A stretch of DNA of 64,000 nucleotides from assembly GCF_014054525.1 (NCBI RefSeq), contig NZ_CP059564.1, forward strand, positions 1,312,357 through 1,376,356, written 5' to 3'. The notes below the pieces were generated by a model. That model had not been told where the DNA came from. It saw only the letters and a program-made list of their open reading frames with translations, and did no database searches. The DNA comes from Alysiella filiformis. GTDB lineage: Bacteria > Pseudomonadota > Gammaproteobacteria > Burkholderiales > Neisseriaceae. Shown in pieces: positions 46,011 to 59,298 of this stretch. A program made the translations under genes and the position numbers. The stretch's first letter is position 1; each line of letters opens with the position of its first letter.

Positions 46011-48293
46011 ATGGACGAACATTTAAGAGAAGCAGCACTGAATTTCCACGAATTTCCCGTACCTGGCAAAATTCAAGTTGCGCCCACCAAGCCTTTGGCA
46101 ACACAATATGATTTGTCTTTGGCGTATTCGCCAGGGGTTGCTGTGCCTTGCATGGAAATTCATGCCGACACCAGCAAGTCATATCGCTACACCGCGCGTG
46201 GCAATTTGGTGGCGGTGATTTCCAATGGTACAGCCGTATTGGGTTTGGGCAACATCGGGCCCGAAGCCAGCAAACCCGTTATGGAAGGCAAAGGCGTATT
46301 GTTCAAAAAATTCGCCAATATTGACGTGTTTGACATTGAAATCAACGAAACCGACCCCGACAAATTGGTGGAAATCATCGCCTCATTAGAACCCACCTTT
46401 GGCGGCATCAATTTGGAAGACATCAAAGCCCCAGAGTGTTTCTACATTGAAAAAAAATTGCGCGAACGTTGCAATATTCCCATTTTCCACGATGACCAAC
46501 ACGGCACAGCCATCATTACCGCCGCCGCCGTTTTGAACGCCTTGCGTTTTGTGGGCAAAAAAATTGAAGATGTTTCGCTGGTGTGTTCAGGTGCAGGTGC
46601 GGCAGCGATTGCGTGTTTGGATTTGCTCGTGGCTTTGGGCATGAAACGCGAAAACATGACCGTGTGCGATTCCAAAGGCGTGATTTACCAAACCCGCGAA
46701 GACCGCGAACGCATGGACGAAAGCAAAATTCGCTATGCCATTGCCGACAATGGTCAGCGCGTGTTGGGCGATGCGGTGGTGGGCAAAGACATTTTCTTGG
46801 GCTTGTCCAGCGCAAACGTGTTGCTGCCTGAAATGCTGAAAACCATGAATGCACAACCCATTGTGTTTGCCATGGCAAACCCCAATCCCGAAATTTGGCC
46901 GCCTGTTGCCAAAGAAGCGCGTCCCGATGTGATTATCGGCACGGGTCGCTCCGATTTCCCCAATCAAGTGAACAATGTGCTGTGTTTCCCTTTCATTTTC
47001 CGTGGCGCGTTGGACGTGGGCGCAAGCACCATCAACGAAGAAATGAAATTGGCAACCGTTCGTGCCATTGCCGATTTGGCGATGGAAGAATCCAACGATG
47101 TGGTGGCAGGCGCGTATGGCGATGCCAGCCTGAAATTCGGTGCAGAATATTTGATTCCCAAACCGTTTGACCCACGTTTGATTTCACGCATTGCCCCTGC
47201 TGTGGCGCAGGCAGCCATGGATTCTGGCGTGGCAACGCGCCCCATTAGCGATATGGGTGCCTACATTGACAAGCTCAATCAACAAATTGACAAAACCAGC
47301 CTGATTATGCGCCCCGTGTTTGCCCAAGCGCGTACCGACATCAAACGCATTGTGTTGGCAGAAGGCGAAGACGACCGCGTATTGCACGCCGCGCAGCAAC
47401 TGGTAACACAAAAATGCGCTTACCCCATTTTGGTGGGTCGCAAAGACATCATTGAATCACGCATTGTCGCACAGGGTTTGACCATTCAGGCAGGCAAAGA
47501 TTTTGATTTGGTGGATTTGGTGGACAATCCCCACTACGAAGAAAGCTGGAAACTTTACTACGAATTGCAACAACGCAAAGGCGTTACCCCAGAAATGGCG
47601 CGTAAACGTTTGATGGCAAACCACACGCTGATTGGTGCGATGATGGTGCGTTTGGGTCATGCCGATGGCATGGTGTGCGGCACAGTAGGGCGTTACCGCG
47701 ACCATTTCAAAGTGTTGGAAGATGTGTTGGAATACGACAACGCACAAAACAACGCCTTTGCGATGAATGCCGTGATTACCAACAAAGGCAATTTCTTCAT
47801 CACCGACACCTATGTTACCGACAACCCCACCGCCGAGCAGTTGGCGCATTGTGCTTACATGAGTGCCAATAAAATGAAATTGTTTGGCATTCAACCCAAA
47901 GTGGCGTTGATTTCCAATTCCAACTATGGCTCATTGCAAAATGCCGAATCGCGCAAAATGAGCGAGGCTTTGGCATTGTTGCGCTACATTGACCCCACTT
48001 TGGAAGTGGACGGCGAAATGCAAGCCGATTTGGCGTTTGACGAAAAAATGCGCAAACAGGTTTTCCCCGAAACCACGCTTTCAGGCAGCGCAAATCTGTT
48101 GGTGATGCCCAGTGTGGAAGCCGCCAACATCAGCTACAACATGATGTTGGCAAGCGCAACCAATGGCATTACCATTGGACCAATCCTGATGGGCTTAAAC
48201 AAACCTGTACACATTGTTACGCCCATTTCCAATACACGCCGCATTGTGAACATGGCGGTGTTGGCGGCGGTTGATGCACAACGTGCCAAATAA
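46011..48293 (+). CDS. maeB: NADP-dependent malic enzyme with phosphotransacetylase-like domain
   Basis: Decarboxylates malate to pyruvate with NADP+. The malic enzyme part (1-420) has [16 protein letters not shown], the metal site [10 protein letters not shown] and the nucleotide motif [15 protein letters not shown]. The C-terminal part (about 430-755) is a phosphotransacetylase-type domain without proven activity in MaeB, thought to sense acetyl-CoA. 760 aa from the ATG at 46011. Confidence 0.95.
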   Translation: MDEHLREAALNFHEFPVPGKIQVAPTKPLATQYDLSLAYSPGVAVPCMEIHADTSKSYRYTARGNLVAVISNGTAVLGLGNIGPEASKPVMEGKGVLFKKFANIDVFDIEINETDPDKLVEIIASLEPTFGGINLEDIKAPECFYIEKKLRERCNIPIFHDDQHGTAIITAAAVLNALRFVGKKIEDVSLVCSGAGAAAIACLDLLVALGMKRENMTVCDSKGVIYQTREDRERMDESKIRYAIADNGQRVLGDAVVGKDIFLGLSSANVLLPEMLKTMNAQPIVFAMANPNPEIWPPVAKEARPDVIIGTGRSDFPNQVNNVLCFPFIFRGALDVGASTINEEMKLATVRAIADLAMEESNDVVAGAYGDASLKFGAEYLIPKPFDPRLISRIAPAVAQAAMDSGVATRPISDMGAYIDKLNQQIDKTSLIMRPVFAQARTDIKRIVLAEGEDDRVLHAAQQLVTQKCAYPILVGRKDIIESRIVAQGLTIQAGKDFDLVDLVDNPHYEESWKLYYELQQRKGVTPEMARKRLMANHTLIGAMMVRLGHADGMVCGTVGRYRDHFKVLEDVLEYDNAQNNAFAMNAVITNKGNFFITDTYVTDNPTAEQLAHCAYMSANKMKLFGIQPKVALISNSNYGSLQNAESRKMSEALALLRYIDPTLEVDGEMQADLAFDEKMRKQVFPETTLSGSANLLVMPSVEAANISYNMMLASATNGITIGPILMGLNKPVHIVTPISNTRRIVNMAVLAAVDAQRAK

Positions 48294-48313
48294 TTTGCTT
48301 TTTGTTTGACGCA

Positions 48314-48346
48314 AAGCTGCCTGACAGCCATTTTCAGGCAGCTTTT
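48314..48346 (+). terminator. DUS-pair terminator of maeB
   Basis: AAGCTGCCTGA pairs with TCAGGCAGCTT, then TTATCC. Confidence 0.75.
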
Positions 48347-48350
48347 ATCC

Positions 48351-48514
48351 TAGGGGCTAATGACAATTCGTTTCGCGATTGTTTTTTCATCAAAATCGCC
48401 AACTTCTGCGTCAAAAATACGCGCCAATGGGTGGCATTGACTCGCATTTTTTCCTTGAATTTGGCAATTTTGCCTGAAAAACCAACTTCGCGCCCAAATT
48501 GTCATTAGCCCCTA
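48351..48514. mobile_element. 164-bp foldback (MITE-like) element with TA ends
   Basis: Perfect 18-bp terminal inverted repeats TAGGGGCTAATGACAATT (48351-48368) and its complement (48497-48514). The symmetry continues imperfectly to the centre near AATGGGTGGCATT at about 48425-48438, so the whole element can fold on itself. Both ends are TA, the target used by many small Neisseria repeats and IS630-type elements. No transposase is inside. It lies in the 442-bp gap between maeB and kpsS. Confidence 0.75.
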
Positions 48515-48537
48515 TTTTTTAATGGATTATTCATGAT

Positions 48538-48591
48538 ATTGGGTCGGGGTGTAACCTCGTCCCAATCAGGGTAATGGCATGGGGCGATGCC
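48538..48591. ncRNA. Structured intergenic segment, possible leader or small RNA
   Basis: ATTGGGTCGGGGT (48538-48550) pairs with ACCTCGTCCCAAT (48554-48566) over 13 bp with one mismatch and one G-U around a 3-nt loop; a second small stem GGCAT/ATGCC lies at 48576-48591. The rest of the gap to 48683 shows nothing clear. No known RNA family was recognised. Confidence 0.3.
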
Positions 48592-48683
48592 TTATGTGTT
48601 GTCCTGTGTGTTGAAATGTTGCCCACAAAACGGTTTTACCCAGCTTTAACACAAGACAAATTCGGCTAATGGGCAAGTGTGTG

Positions 48684-48689
48684 TATAAT
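48684..48689 (+). promoter_or_regulatory. -10 element TATAAT for kpsS
   Basis: Consensus -10 about 47 bp before the kpsS start; a -35 is poor (TTCGGC at 17 bp). Confidence 0.4.
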
Positions 48690-48735
48690 TCGCAATCTAT
48701 TTTTATTAAATTTTTAAATAAGAATCGTTTTTGTT

Positions 48736-49962
48736 ATGTCCAGCGCAACCCTTTTGCCCAATTTATTCAGGCTGGCTGCCAATCGCCGCATTTTGTTGCT
48801 GCAAGGTCCCATTGGTGGTTTTTTTCGGCAGTTGGCGGATTGGCTCACGCAACGCCATTGTGAAGTGTTCAAAATCAACCTAAATTGTGGCGATGAGTTG
48901 TTTTATCCTGCCCACAGTCCACGCACCTTTGCTTATAAAGACAATTTGTCGGATTTTCACATTTATTTGCGTGATTTTATTCAGAAAAATCAAATTGATG
49001 CGGTGGTGTGTTTTGGCGACAATCGGGCTTATCACAACATTGCCAAGCAAATTTGCCAAACGCTGCCTGAAACCCAATTTTGGGTGTTTGAAGAAGGCTA
49101 TTTTCGCCCATTTTGGGTTACTTTGGAGCAAACGGGCGTGAATGCCCATTCGCCTTTGCCACGCGATGCCGATTTTTTTGTGGCGCAGTTGCCACATTTG
49201 CCCAAACAAGCCGATTTGAATCCACCGCCTGTGCGTGGGGGATTTTTGCCTGTGGCGCAACTGGCAATGCGTTATTATGGCGCGATGTATTTTGGGCGGC
49301 GCGATTTTCCGAGCTATCGCCATCATCGTTTTCATGAAATTCCGCATTATGTGAAGTTGTGGCTGATTTCAGGCTGCAAACGCGCCTATTATGCCGTGAG
49401 CGAACGTTGGTTTGTGAACAAAATCAAACAGGGGCGATTTGGGCGATTTTTCGTTTTGCCCTTGCAGGTGTTCAACGACAGCCAAGTTCGCATACACAGC
49501 GATTTTGGCAGTGTGCGTGAATTTTTGTTGTATGTGTTGCAATCGTTTGCCCAGCATGCGCCCGACCACACCCAGTTGCTGATTAAACACCACCCCATGG
49601 ACAGGGGGTTCATTGATTATGCCGATGACATTCGCCAATTTATCGCGCAACAGCCGCATTTAATTGGGCGCGTGCATTATGTGCATGATGTGCCTTTGCC
49701 CGTGTTTTTGCGCTACGGTGTGGGTATGGTAACGTTGAACAGCACCAGTGGCTTGTCTGCCCTGATTCACAATATGCCTGTGAAAGTGCTGGGGCGCGCC
49801 CATTACGATATGGCAGGTTTGACCGACCAACAAGATTTAGCCGATTTTTGGCACAAACCGCAAGCACCCAATGCCAAATTGTTTGAAGCCTACCGCGCTT
49901 ATCATTTGAATATGACGCAAATTCACGGCAGTTTTTACAGTAAAGTGAACTTGCCAACATAA
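48736..49962 (+). CDS. kpsS: Capsule polysaccharide Kdo transferase KpsS/LipB
   Basis: Adds the first Kdo to lyso-phosphatidylglycerol, which KpsC then extends. Family blocks: LLLQGPIGGFFRQLADWL at the N-terminus, VVCFGDNRAYHN, FWVFEEGYFRPFWVTLE, LIKHHPMDRGFIDY and GMVTLNSTSGLSALIHNMPVKVLG. 408 aa. It stands alone, not in a capsule operon; kpsC is 6 kb away on the other strand. Confidence 0.92.
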   Translation: MSSATLLPNLFRLAANRRILLLQGPIGGFFRQLADWLTQRHCEVFKINLNCGDELFYPAHSPRTFAYKDNLSDFHIYLRDFIQKNQIDAVVCFGDNRAYHNIAKQICQTLPETQFWVFEEGYFRPFWVTLEQTGVNAHSPLPRDADFFVAQLPHLPKQADLNPPPVRGGFLPVAQLAMRYYGAMYFGRRDFPSYRHHRFHEIPHYVKLWLISGCKRAYYAVSERWFVNKIKQGRFGRFFVLPLQVFNDSQVRIHSDFGSVREFLLYVLQSFAQHAPDHTQLLIKHHPMDRGFIDYADDIRQFIAQQPHLIGRVHYVHDVPLPVFLRYGVGMVTLNSTSGLSALIHNMPVKVLGRAHYDMAGLTDQQDLADFWHKPQAPNAKLFEAYRAYHLNMTQIHGSFYSKVNLPT

Positions 49963-50013
49963 ATCAAAGCTGCCTGAAACGCCAAAATGGGGCATTTCAG
50001 GCAGCTTTGATTT
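49961..50013. terminator. 19-bp DUS-pair bidirectional terminator
   Basis: AAATCAAAGCTGCCTGAAA (49961-49979) and its exact complement at 49995-50013, with symmetrical A/T flanks. It ends kpsS and could also stop readthrough from yebC. Confidence 0.85.
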
Positions 50014-50144
50014 ACGCTACAAAAATTCAGCATTAAGGTATTTGACTTACTTTTTTAAAAAGTCAGTCGCCAAAGGCAAAACTTTAATTTTGTAGCGCGG
50101 TAAAAAGGCAGCCTGAAAAGCCATTTCAGGCTGCACCGTTTGCC

Positions 50145-50873
50145 TTATTCATCAAAATGCAAAACCGCAGACGTGTACACATTTTGCACATCGTCCAAAC
50201 TTTCCAAAGCGTCCAGCAATTTTTGCATTTTTGCTGCGTCATCGCCTGTCAAAACGGTTTCATTTTGCGCGCGCATGGTAACATCGCCATCAACCGAAGT
50301 GAAACCTGCCTGTTCCAAAGCCGCCTTAATGCCAGCCCAATCATTCGGGGCGGTAATCACTTCAATCACGCCTTCATCGTCCACAATCACATCTTCCGCG
50401 CCGGCTTCCAAAGCCGCTTCCATCAGCGCATCTTCATCGGCATCGGTAAACACCAAATAACCCTGATGCACGAAATTGAATGCCACGCAGCCGTCTGTGC
50501 CCAAATTGCCGCCATGTTTGGTAAAAGCATGGCGCACATCGGCAACCGTGCGCGTTTTGTTGTCGGTCATGCAATCCACCATTAAGGCAGCCCCGCCAAT
50601 GCCATAGCCCTCATAGCGCAATTCAATGTAATCCACGCCTTCCAAATTGCCCGTGCCTTTGTCAATGGCGCGTTGCACATTGTCTTTGGGCATATTCGCG
50701 TCCCAAGCCTTGTCCATAGCCAAGCGCAAGCGAGGATTGGCAGCAGGGTCGCCACCGCCTTGCTTGGCAGCAACCGTGATTTCCTTGATTAATTTGGTAA
50801 AAATTTTGCCACGTTGTGCATCAACACGGGCTTTTTTGTGCTGAATGTTAGCCCATTTACTGTGTCCAGCCAT
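50145..50873 (-). CDS. yebC: YebC/PmpR family regulatory protein
   Basis: Members act as DNA-binding regulators or, as shown more recently, help ribosomes through proline stretches. [32 protein letters not shown] and [14 protein letters not shown] are the signature N-terminus; the acidic segment [20 protein letters not shown] is conserved. 242 aa starting at the ATG of MAGHSK. Monocistronic. Confidence 0.95.
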   Translation of the reverse strand: MAGHSKWANIQHKKARVDAQRGKIFTKLIKEITVAAKQGGGDPAANPRLRLAMDKAWDANMPKDNVQRAIDKGTGNLEGVDYIELRYEGYGIGGAALMVDCMTDNKTRTVADVRHAFTKHGGNLGTDGCVAFNFVHQGYLVFTDADEDALMEAALEAGAEDVIVDDEGVIEVITAPNDWAGIKAALEQAGFTSVDGDVTMRAQNETVLTGDDAAKMQKLLDALESLDDVQNVYTSAVLHFDE

Positions 50874-51191
50874 AATCAAAATCCTTTGAATTAAGTCAAA
50901 TAAAAGCATGATTTTAACATAATCGCCCCATAAGTTTCAGGCAGCCCTAACACAAAAACCACACCAATTAACACCAAATAACAGCAATTAAAAGATTTCA
51001 AACGAAAAAAATAAATAGAAATCCCAGATTAAGTCATGTAAAATGAAAGCCTTTGTAATTGATGAACTTAATTGCCCATGCTGTAAACAGCAAGCAAATA
51101 AGCATTGACGAAAATTAACATTTCTCTTGACGAAAACTCATGTTTTCTTTAATATTTGCATCATTTGAACAGCAGCGAAAAGTCAAATTTT
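50874..51191. other. Intergenic region between yebC and atpI
   Basis: 318 bp with a truncated DUS near 50935-50946, AT-rich sequence, and the atp promoter at its right end. TTGACGAAAA occurs twice (from 51104 and from 51127). No gene or RNA seen. Confidence 0.5.
51127..51155 (+). promoter_or_regulatory. Promoter of the ATP synthase operon
   Basis: TTGACG at 51127-51132, 17-bp spacer, TAATAT at 51150-51155, which is 37 bp upstream of atpI. Confidence 0.6.
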
Positions 51192-52398
<1,207 letters not shown>

Positions 52399-52444
52399 AC
52401 CAACTTTTTCCTTTCTTTTTCAACCTTTCCTTTGAGGAGTTTAA

Positions 52445-52681
<237 letters not shown>

Positions 52682-52683
52682 TT

Positions 52684-52706
52684 CCGTGTGCATATGTTAT
52701 GCACGG
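52684..52706 (+). promoter_or_regulatory. Hairpin after atpE
   Basis: TGCATA-TGT-TATGCA with CCG/CGG outside a 2-nt bulge, 2 nt after the atpE stop. There is no T-run, so it more likely protects or tunes atpE mRNA than terminates. Confidence 0.45.
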
Positions 52707-52739
52707 ATTTGATTAACCCTGATACGAAGGTTAAATAAA

Positions 52740-53210
52740 GTGAATTTAAATGTAACTTTAATTGCGCAATTGATTGTTTTTGCTATTTTGGTTAGTTTTA
52801 CAATTAAATATGTATGGCCACCAATCGCAAAAGCACTTGATGAGCGCGCCGATAAAATCGCAGAAGGCTTGGCTGCAGCCGAGCGCGGTAAAAGTGATTT
52901 TGAGCAGGCTGAAAAGAAAGTTGCAGAACTCTTGGCAGAAGGTCGCGCACAGGTTGCCGAAATGGTAGGTAATGCTGAAAAACGAGCAAATCAACTGGTT
53001 GAAGAGGCAAAAAGCCAAGCTGAAACAGAAGCTGCTCGTATTACAGCACAAGCAAAAGCGGATGTGGAGCAAGAAATCAACCGCGCCCGCGAAACCTTGC
53101 GCGAGCAAGTTGCAACATTGGCAGTAAAAGGTGCAGAAGCTATTTTACGTCGTGAAGTAGATGAAGCACAACATGCCAAAATGTTGAGTGCCTTAAAACA
53201 GGAGCTTTAA
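52740..53210 (+). CDS. atpF: ATP synthase F0 subunit b
   Basis: Peripheral stalk. One N-terminal helix ([23 protein letters not shown]) and a long charged coiled coil. 156 aa. Start is GTG, with GAAGG upstream; no ATG is available near it. Confidence 0.95.
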   Translation: MNLNVTLIAQLIVFAILVSFTIKYVWPPIAKALDERADKIAEGLAAAERGKSDFEQAEKKVAELLAEGRAQVAEMVGNAEKRANQLVEEAKSQAETEAARITAQAKADVEQEINRARETLREQVATLAVKGAEAILRREVDEAQHAKMLSALKQEL

Positions 53211-53214
53211 GCTT

Positions 53215-53763
53215 ATGATTGAGTTCGCAACTGTTGCTCGCCCTTATGCAAAAGCCTTATTTCAACTTGCTACCGAAACAGAGCAAGTTGAAAACTGGCT
53301 GGGCAGTCTTGCAGAACTGGCTTGGCTGATGCAACAATCCACAGTGGTTGATGCACTCAGCCAAGTTGATAAAAACAGTACAGAACAAGCAAGCGAATTA
53401 TTGGCTTTATTGAGTAACACCAAAATTGCCAAAAATAAAGAGTTTAAAAGTTTTGTACAAGTGGTTGCGCAAGAAAAAAGATTGGCTGTTCTGCCTGAAA
53501 TTTATGCTCAATACAAAAGTTTATCATTGGCTGGTAATCACACAAAAGAAGCGATTGTTTACACAGCTTACGAAATTGCCAGCGAAGGTCAAAGAGCAAA
53601 AATCATCAGCGATTTGGAACAACATTTTAATACACGTTTGCAAGCTACCTTTAAATTGGCACCCGAATTGATTGGGGGCATTAAAGTAGAAGTGGACGAC
53701 CAAGTATTGGATTTGTCGGTACAAGCCAAATTACAGGCTTTATATACGACTTTGACAAATTAG
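53215..53763 (+). CDS. atpH: ATP synthase F1 subunit delta
   Basis: Links F1 to the stalk. N-terminal helical part with [15 protein letters not shown] and C-terminal [17 protein letters not shown] are typical. The 182-aa frame begins 4 nt after atpF. Confidence 0.94.
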   Translation: MIEFATVARPYAKALFQLATETEQVENWLGSLAELAWLMQQSTVVDALSQVDKNSTEQASELLALLSNTKIAKNKEFKSFVQVVAQEKRLAVLPEIYAQYKSLSLAGNHTKEAIVYTAYEIASEGQRAKIISDLEQHFNTRLQATFKLAPELIGGIKVEVDDQVLDLSVQAKLQALYTTLTN

Positions 53764-53773
53764 GAGAGTTTTC

Positions 53774-55324
53774 ATGCAGCTTAATCCTGCTGAAATCAGT
53801 GATTTGCTGAAAGCCAAAATTGAAAACTTGAATAATACCAAACAAGAAGTTCGTACTCGTGGTACGGTTATCTCTGTAACAGATGGTATTGTTCGGGTGC
53901 ATGGCTTGTCAGATGTAATGCAAGGCGAAATGCTGGAATTTCCAGATAATACTTTCGGCTTAGCGATGAATTTGGAACGTGATTCAGTTGGCGCAGTGGT
54001 ACTGGGTGAATATGAACACATCAAAGAAGGCGATGAAGTGAAATGCACAGGTCGCATCTTGGAAGTGCCGATTGGTCGCGAGTTGGTAGGTCGTGTTGTG
54101 AATGCTTTGGGTCAGCCCATTGATGGTAAAGGTCCAATCAATACCAGCAAAACAGCACCTATTGAAAAAATTGCGCCGGGCGTGATTGCGCGTCAATCCG
54201 TTGACCAGCCTATGCAAACTGGCATTAAAGCAATTGATTCAATGGTTCCAGTTGGACGCGGTCAGCGTGAATTGATTATTGGCGACCGTCAAACTGGTAA
54301 AACGGCGGTTGCTTTGGACGCGATTGTCAATCAAAAAGGCACAGGCGTTGTTTGTATTTATGTGGCTGTGGGTCAAAAAGCCTCTTCCATTGCCAACGTG
54401 GTTCGCAAATTGGAAGAACACGGTGCAATGGCGCACACCATCGTGGTGGCAGCAACTGCATCTGAAGCAGCAGCATTGCAATTTATTGCACCTTATGCAG
54501 GCTGCACCATGGGCGAATACTTCCGCGATATTGGCGAAGATGCACTGATTGTTTACGATGATTTGTCCAAACAAGCAGTGGCTTATCGTCAAATTTCTTT
54601 GCTGTTGCGTCGCCCACCAGGTCGTGAAGCTTACCCTGGCGATGTATTCTACTTGCACTCTCGCTTGTTGGAACGCGCTGCGCGTATCAATGCCGATGAA
54701 GTGGAAAAATTGACCAATGGTGAAGTAAAAGGCAAAACAGGTTCTTTGACTGCCTTGCCTATTATTGAAACACAAGCTGGCGACGTATCTGCATTCGTAC
54801 CCACCAACGTGATTTCCATTACTGACGGTCAAATTTTCTTGGAAACCGATTTGTTCAATTCAGGTATTCGTCCCGCAATCAATGCAGGTATTTCGGTATC
54901 TCGCGTGGGTGGTGCAGCTCAAACCAAAGTCATCAAAAAATTGGGTGGCGGCATTCGTTTGGCATTGGCACAATACCGTGAATTGGCAGCGTTCTCGCAA
55001 TTTGCTTCCGATTTGGACGATGCAACACGCAAACAATTGCAGCACGGCGAAGTGGTTACTGAATTGATGAAACAAAAACAATTCAATACCTTAAATACGG
55101 CTGAAATGGCATTGACTTTATGGGCAATCAATAACGGTTCATATTCTGATGTGCCTGTATCAAAAGCTTTGGCTTTTGAGGCTGATTTCTTGGCGTATGT
55201 GCGTTCGCAACACAGTGATTTGCTTGATGCAGTAAATGCAGCAGGTGCATTGTCTGATGAACAAGAGAAAACACTGACAGAAGCCATGAAAGTGTTTAAG
55301 ACTTCTAACAAATACGCGGCTTAA
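53774..55324 (+). CDS. atpA: ATP synthase F1 subunit alpha
   Basis: Non-catalytic nucleotide-binding subunit. P-loop GDRQTGKT at 170-177, [24 protein letters not shown] and [29 protein letters not shown] are signatures. 516 aa. Confidence 0.98.
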   Translation: MQLNPAEISDLLKAKIENLNNTKQEVRTRGTVISVTDGIVRVHGLSDVMQGEMLEFPDNTFGLAMNLERDSVGAVVLGEYEHIKEGDEVKCTGRILEVPIGRELVGRVVNALGQPIDGKGPINTSKTAPIEKIAPGVIARQSVDQPMQTGIKAIDSMVPVGRGQRELIIGDRQTGKTAVALDAIVNQKGTGVVCIYVAVGQKASSIANVVRKLEEHGAMAHTIVVAATASEAAALQFIAPYAGCTMGEYFRDIGEDALIVYDDLSKQAVAYRQISLLLRRPPGREAYPGDVFYLHSRLLERAARINADEVEKLTNGEVKGKTGSLTALPIIETQAGDVSAFVPTNVISITDGQIFLETDLFNSGIRPAINAGISVSRVGGAAQTKVIKKLGGGIRLALAQYRELAAFSQFASDLDDATRKQLQHGEVVTELMKQKQFNTLNTAEMALTLWAINNGSYSDVPVSKALAFEADFLAYVRSQHSDLLDAVNAAGALSDEQEKTLTEAMKVFKTSNKYAA

Positions 55325-55358
55325 TCCCCGAGTGATTTTTACAGAAGGAGTCTGAAAC

Positions 55359-56237
55359 ATGGCAGTTGGAAAAGAGATTCTTACCAAGATTCGCAGCGTA
55401 CAAAATACGCAAAAAATCACCAAAGCGATGCAAATGGTATCAACCTCTAAAATGCGCAAGACTCAAGAACGCATGCGTTTGGCAAGACCTTATGCCGAAA
55501 AAGTCAGATTGGTGATGAACCAACTTGCCCAAACCAATGAATACCATGGTTTGAAAATGTTGGAAAGCCGCAGCGAAATCAAGCGTGTGGGTTTCGTTCT
55601 GATTACCACCGACAAAGGTTTATGTGGCGGCTTGAATGCCAATCTGTTGAAAAAATTCTTTGCCCAAGTACAAGATTACCAACAGCAAGGAATTGAAACA
55701 GAAGTGGTGTGTTTGGGCAGCAAAGGCTTGGCAGCTTGCCAACGCGTGGGTTTGAATGTGGTAGCAAGTTCAACCAACTTGGGCGATACCCCAAAAATGG
55801 AAGTTTTGCTTGGCCCTTTGAACGAGTTTTTTAAGCGTTATGAAAATGGCGAATTGGATACCATTCATTTAATCTACTCTGGTTTCATCAATACCATGAA
55901 ACAGGAAACACGTTCTGAAGTGTTGTTGCCGATTGGTCAGCACATTTTGAATGAAAAAGTGGAATCAGACAGTAAGTTTAATTGGGACTATCGTTACGAG
56001 CCAAGCCCACAAGTGGTATTGGAATATTTGGTTCGCCGTTATTTGGAATCTGTGGTTTATCAAGCATTGTGCGACAATATGGCATCAGAACAGGCTGCGC
56101 GTATGGTTGCAATGAAAGCAGCAACCGATAATGCGGGTAATGCCATTAAAGAATTGCGTTTGGTGTACAACAAATCACGTCAAGCAGCAATTACCACAGA
56201 ATTGTCAGAAATTGTGGCAGGGGCAGCAGCCGTTTAA
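55359..56237 (+). CDS. atpG: ATP synthase F1 subunit gamma
   Basis: Central rotor shaft. N- and C-terminal helices form the coiled coil: KEILTKIRSVQNTQKITKAMQMVSTSKMRK and EQAARMVAMKAATDNAGNAIKELRLVYNKSRQAAITTELSEIVAGA. 292 aa, with AAGGAG upstream. Confidence 0.97.
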   Translation: MAVGKEILTKIRSVQNTQKITKAMQMVSTSKMRKTQERMRLARPYAEKVRLVMNQLAQTNEYHGLKMLESRSEIKRVGFVLITTDKGLCGGLNANLLKKFFAQVQDYQQQGIETEVVCLGSKGLAACQRVGLNVVASSTNLGDTPKMEVLLGPLNEFFKRYENGELDTIHLIYSGFINTMKQETRSEVLLPIGQHILNEKVESDSKFNWDYRYEPSPQVVLEYLVRRYLESVVYQALCDNMASEQAARMVAMKAATDNAGNAIKELRLVYNKSRQAAITTELSEIVAGAAAV

Positions 56238-56268
56238 GGCAGCCTGAAACTGTCTGAATAAAGATTAG

Positions 56269-57675
<1,407 letters not shown>

Positions 57676-57685
57676 GGAGGCGAGC

Positions 57686-58108
57686 ATGAGCATCATGCAA
57701 GTTGAAGTGGTAAGTAACCAAGAAACCATTTATTCAGGTGAAGCCAGCTTTATTGTGGTGCCAACTGTGAATGGTGAGTTGGGCATTTACCCAAGACATG
57801 AGCCGATTATGAGCTTGGTTCGCCCTGGTTCTTTGCGTTTAACTGTTCCCAATGTTTCGCAAGAAGTGTTGGTGGCGGTGGCAGGTGGGGTGCTGGAAGT
57901 GAATCCACATAAAATCACGGTGTTGGCAGATGTTGCCATTCGCAGTGAGGAAATGGACGCTGAACGTGCCGAAGCTGCCAAAAAAGCAGCAGAATCAAGC
58001 ATTAAGCAAGCGCAAGATGACGAGTCTTTGGCAAAAGCACAGGCTGCATTGGCAGCAGCAATTGCCGAATTGAAAACTTTGGATTATTTGCGTCAGCAAA
58101 AACGTTAA
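57686..58108 (+). CDS. atpC: ATP synthase F1 subunit epsilon
   Basis: Regulatory subunit: beta-sandwich (VEVVSNQETIYSGEASFIVVPTVNGELGIYPRHEP) and a C-terminal helical hairpin rich in Ala and Glu. 140 aa, AAGGAGG upstream. Last gene of the operon, followed by a strong terminator. Confidence 0.96.
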   Translation: MSIMQVEVVSNQETIYSGEASFIVVPTVNGELGIYPRHEPIMSLVRPGSLRLTVPNVSQEVLVAVAGGVLEVNPHKITVLADVAIRSEEMDAERAEAAKKAAESSIKQAQDDESLAKAQAALAAAIAELKTLDYLRQQKR

Positions 58109-58117
58109 TGCAATATC

Positions 58118-58155
58118 AAAAAGCCACTTCTGTTTTCGGGCAGAAGTGGCTTTTT
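58118..58155 (+). terminator. Terminator of the atp operon
   Basis: 15-bp stem AAAAAGCCACTTCTG with complement and T-run, 10 nt after atpC. Unlike most here it does not contain a DUS. Confidence 0.9.
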
Positions 58156-58172
58156 GTTTGATAAGGATAAAT

Positions 58173-59252
58173 ATGTATCAACAGCAATTAAATGACAAAA
58201 TTCAGTATTTACAATCGTTATTGCAAGATTTTGCGATTGAAAATTGGCATATTGTGCCTTCGTTGTCTGAACATTATCGCATGCGGGCGGAATTTCGCAT
58301 TTGGCATGAGGGCGAACGCATCAGCTATGCCATGTTTCAGGCAGGGCAAAAAGCTGGGCGGCATTCTTTGATTGAATTGACGCAATTTCCTGTCGCAGCA
58401 AAAAGCATCAATGATTTGATGCCCATATTGTTGGCGGAAATTTCAGGCAGCCCGATTTTGCGTGAGCGTTGGTATCAATGCGAATTTTTGGCAACTTTGA
58501 GTGGCGAAATGCTGCTGACTTTGATTTACCACAAAAAATTGGGCGAAGAGTGGGAAGTGGCGGCGCGTGAATTGCAAGAAAAATTGTCGGTCAAAATCAT
58601 TGGGCGCAGTCGTGGACAAAAAATTGTTTTGAAAGAGGATTTTGTTACCGAGAAATTGAATGTGGCTGGGCAGGATTTTGTTTATCGCCAAATTGAAGGT
58701 GGTTTCAGCCAGCCAAATGCGAAAATTTGTGAACAAATGTTGGCGTGGGCGCAAGATTGTGCGGCAGATTTGGGTGGCGATTTGCTGGAATTGTATTGTG
58801 GCAATGGCAATTTCACTTTGCCGCTTTCCACGCAATTCAATCGGGTCTTGGCTACGGAAGTTTCCAAAACTTCGGTGGCGGCGGCTTTGTGGAACATTCA
58901 GGCAAATGGGCGCGACAACATTCGCATTGCGCGTTTGTCGGCAGAGGAATTGACAGCAGTGTTTTCAGGCAGCCGCGAATTTCAGCGTTTGAAAGAGCAG
59001 GGCATTGATTTGCAATCTTATGATTTTTCAACCATTTTTATTGACCCGCCTCGCGCAGGTGTGGACGCGGAAACGTTGAAATTGGTCGCGCAATTTGATA
59101 ATGTGATTTATGTTTCGTGCAACCCATTGACTTTGCGAGAAAATTTGGATATTTTGAGTGAAACGCATACGGTGGAACGTGCTGCCTTGTTTGACCAATT
59201 TCCGTTTACGCACCACATTGAGAGTGGGGTTTTGTTGAAAAAACGGGCATAA
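58173..59252 (+). CDS. trmA: tRNA (uracil-54-C5)-methyltransferase
   Basis: Makes ribothymidine in the T-loop. AdoMet motif LELYCGNGNFTLPL, DPPRAGVD, catalytic Cys in YVSCNPLTL and the C-terminal HHIESGVLLKK are present. 359 aa; the ATG after ATAAGGATAA is chosen over an upstream in-frame codon within the atp terminator. Confidence 0.95.
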   Translation: MYQQQLNDKIQYLQSLLQDFAIENWHIVPSLSEHYRMRAEFRIWHEGERISYAMFQAGQKAGRHSLIELTQFPVAAKSINDLMPILLAEISGSPILRERWYQCEFLATLSGEMLLTLIYHKKLGEEWEVAARELQEKLSVKIIGRSRGQKIVLKEDFVTEKLNVAGQDFVYRQIEGGFSQPNAKICEQMLAWAQDCAADLGGDLLELYCGNGNFTLPLSTQFNRVLATEVSKTSVAAALWNIQANGRDNIRIARLSAEELTAVFSGSREFQRLKEQGIDLQSYDFSTIFIDPPRAGVDAETLKLVAQFDNVIYVSCNPLTLRENLDILSETHTVERAALFDQFPFTHHIESGVLLKKRA

Positions 59253-59262
59253 ATTCAACAAA

Positions 59263-59294
59263 AAGCTGCCTGAAAAACGATTCAGGCAGCTTTG
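59263..59294. terminator. DUS-pair terminator between trmA and tatD
   Basis: AAAGCTGCCTGAA pairs with TTCAGGCAGCTTT, between convergent genes. Confidence 0.8.
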
Positions 59295-59298
59295 CTTT

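Noticed and set aside
46515-46530. GCC-repeat as phase-variation tract in maeB
   Set aside because: Only four trinucleotides coding for Ala in frame; length changes would not shift the frame and the tract is short.
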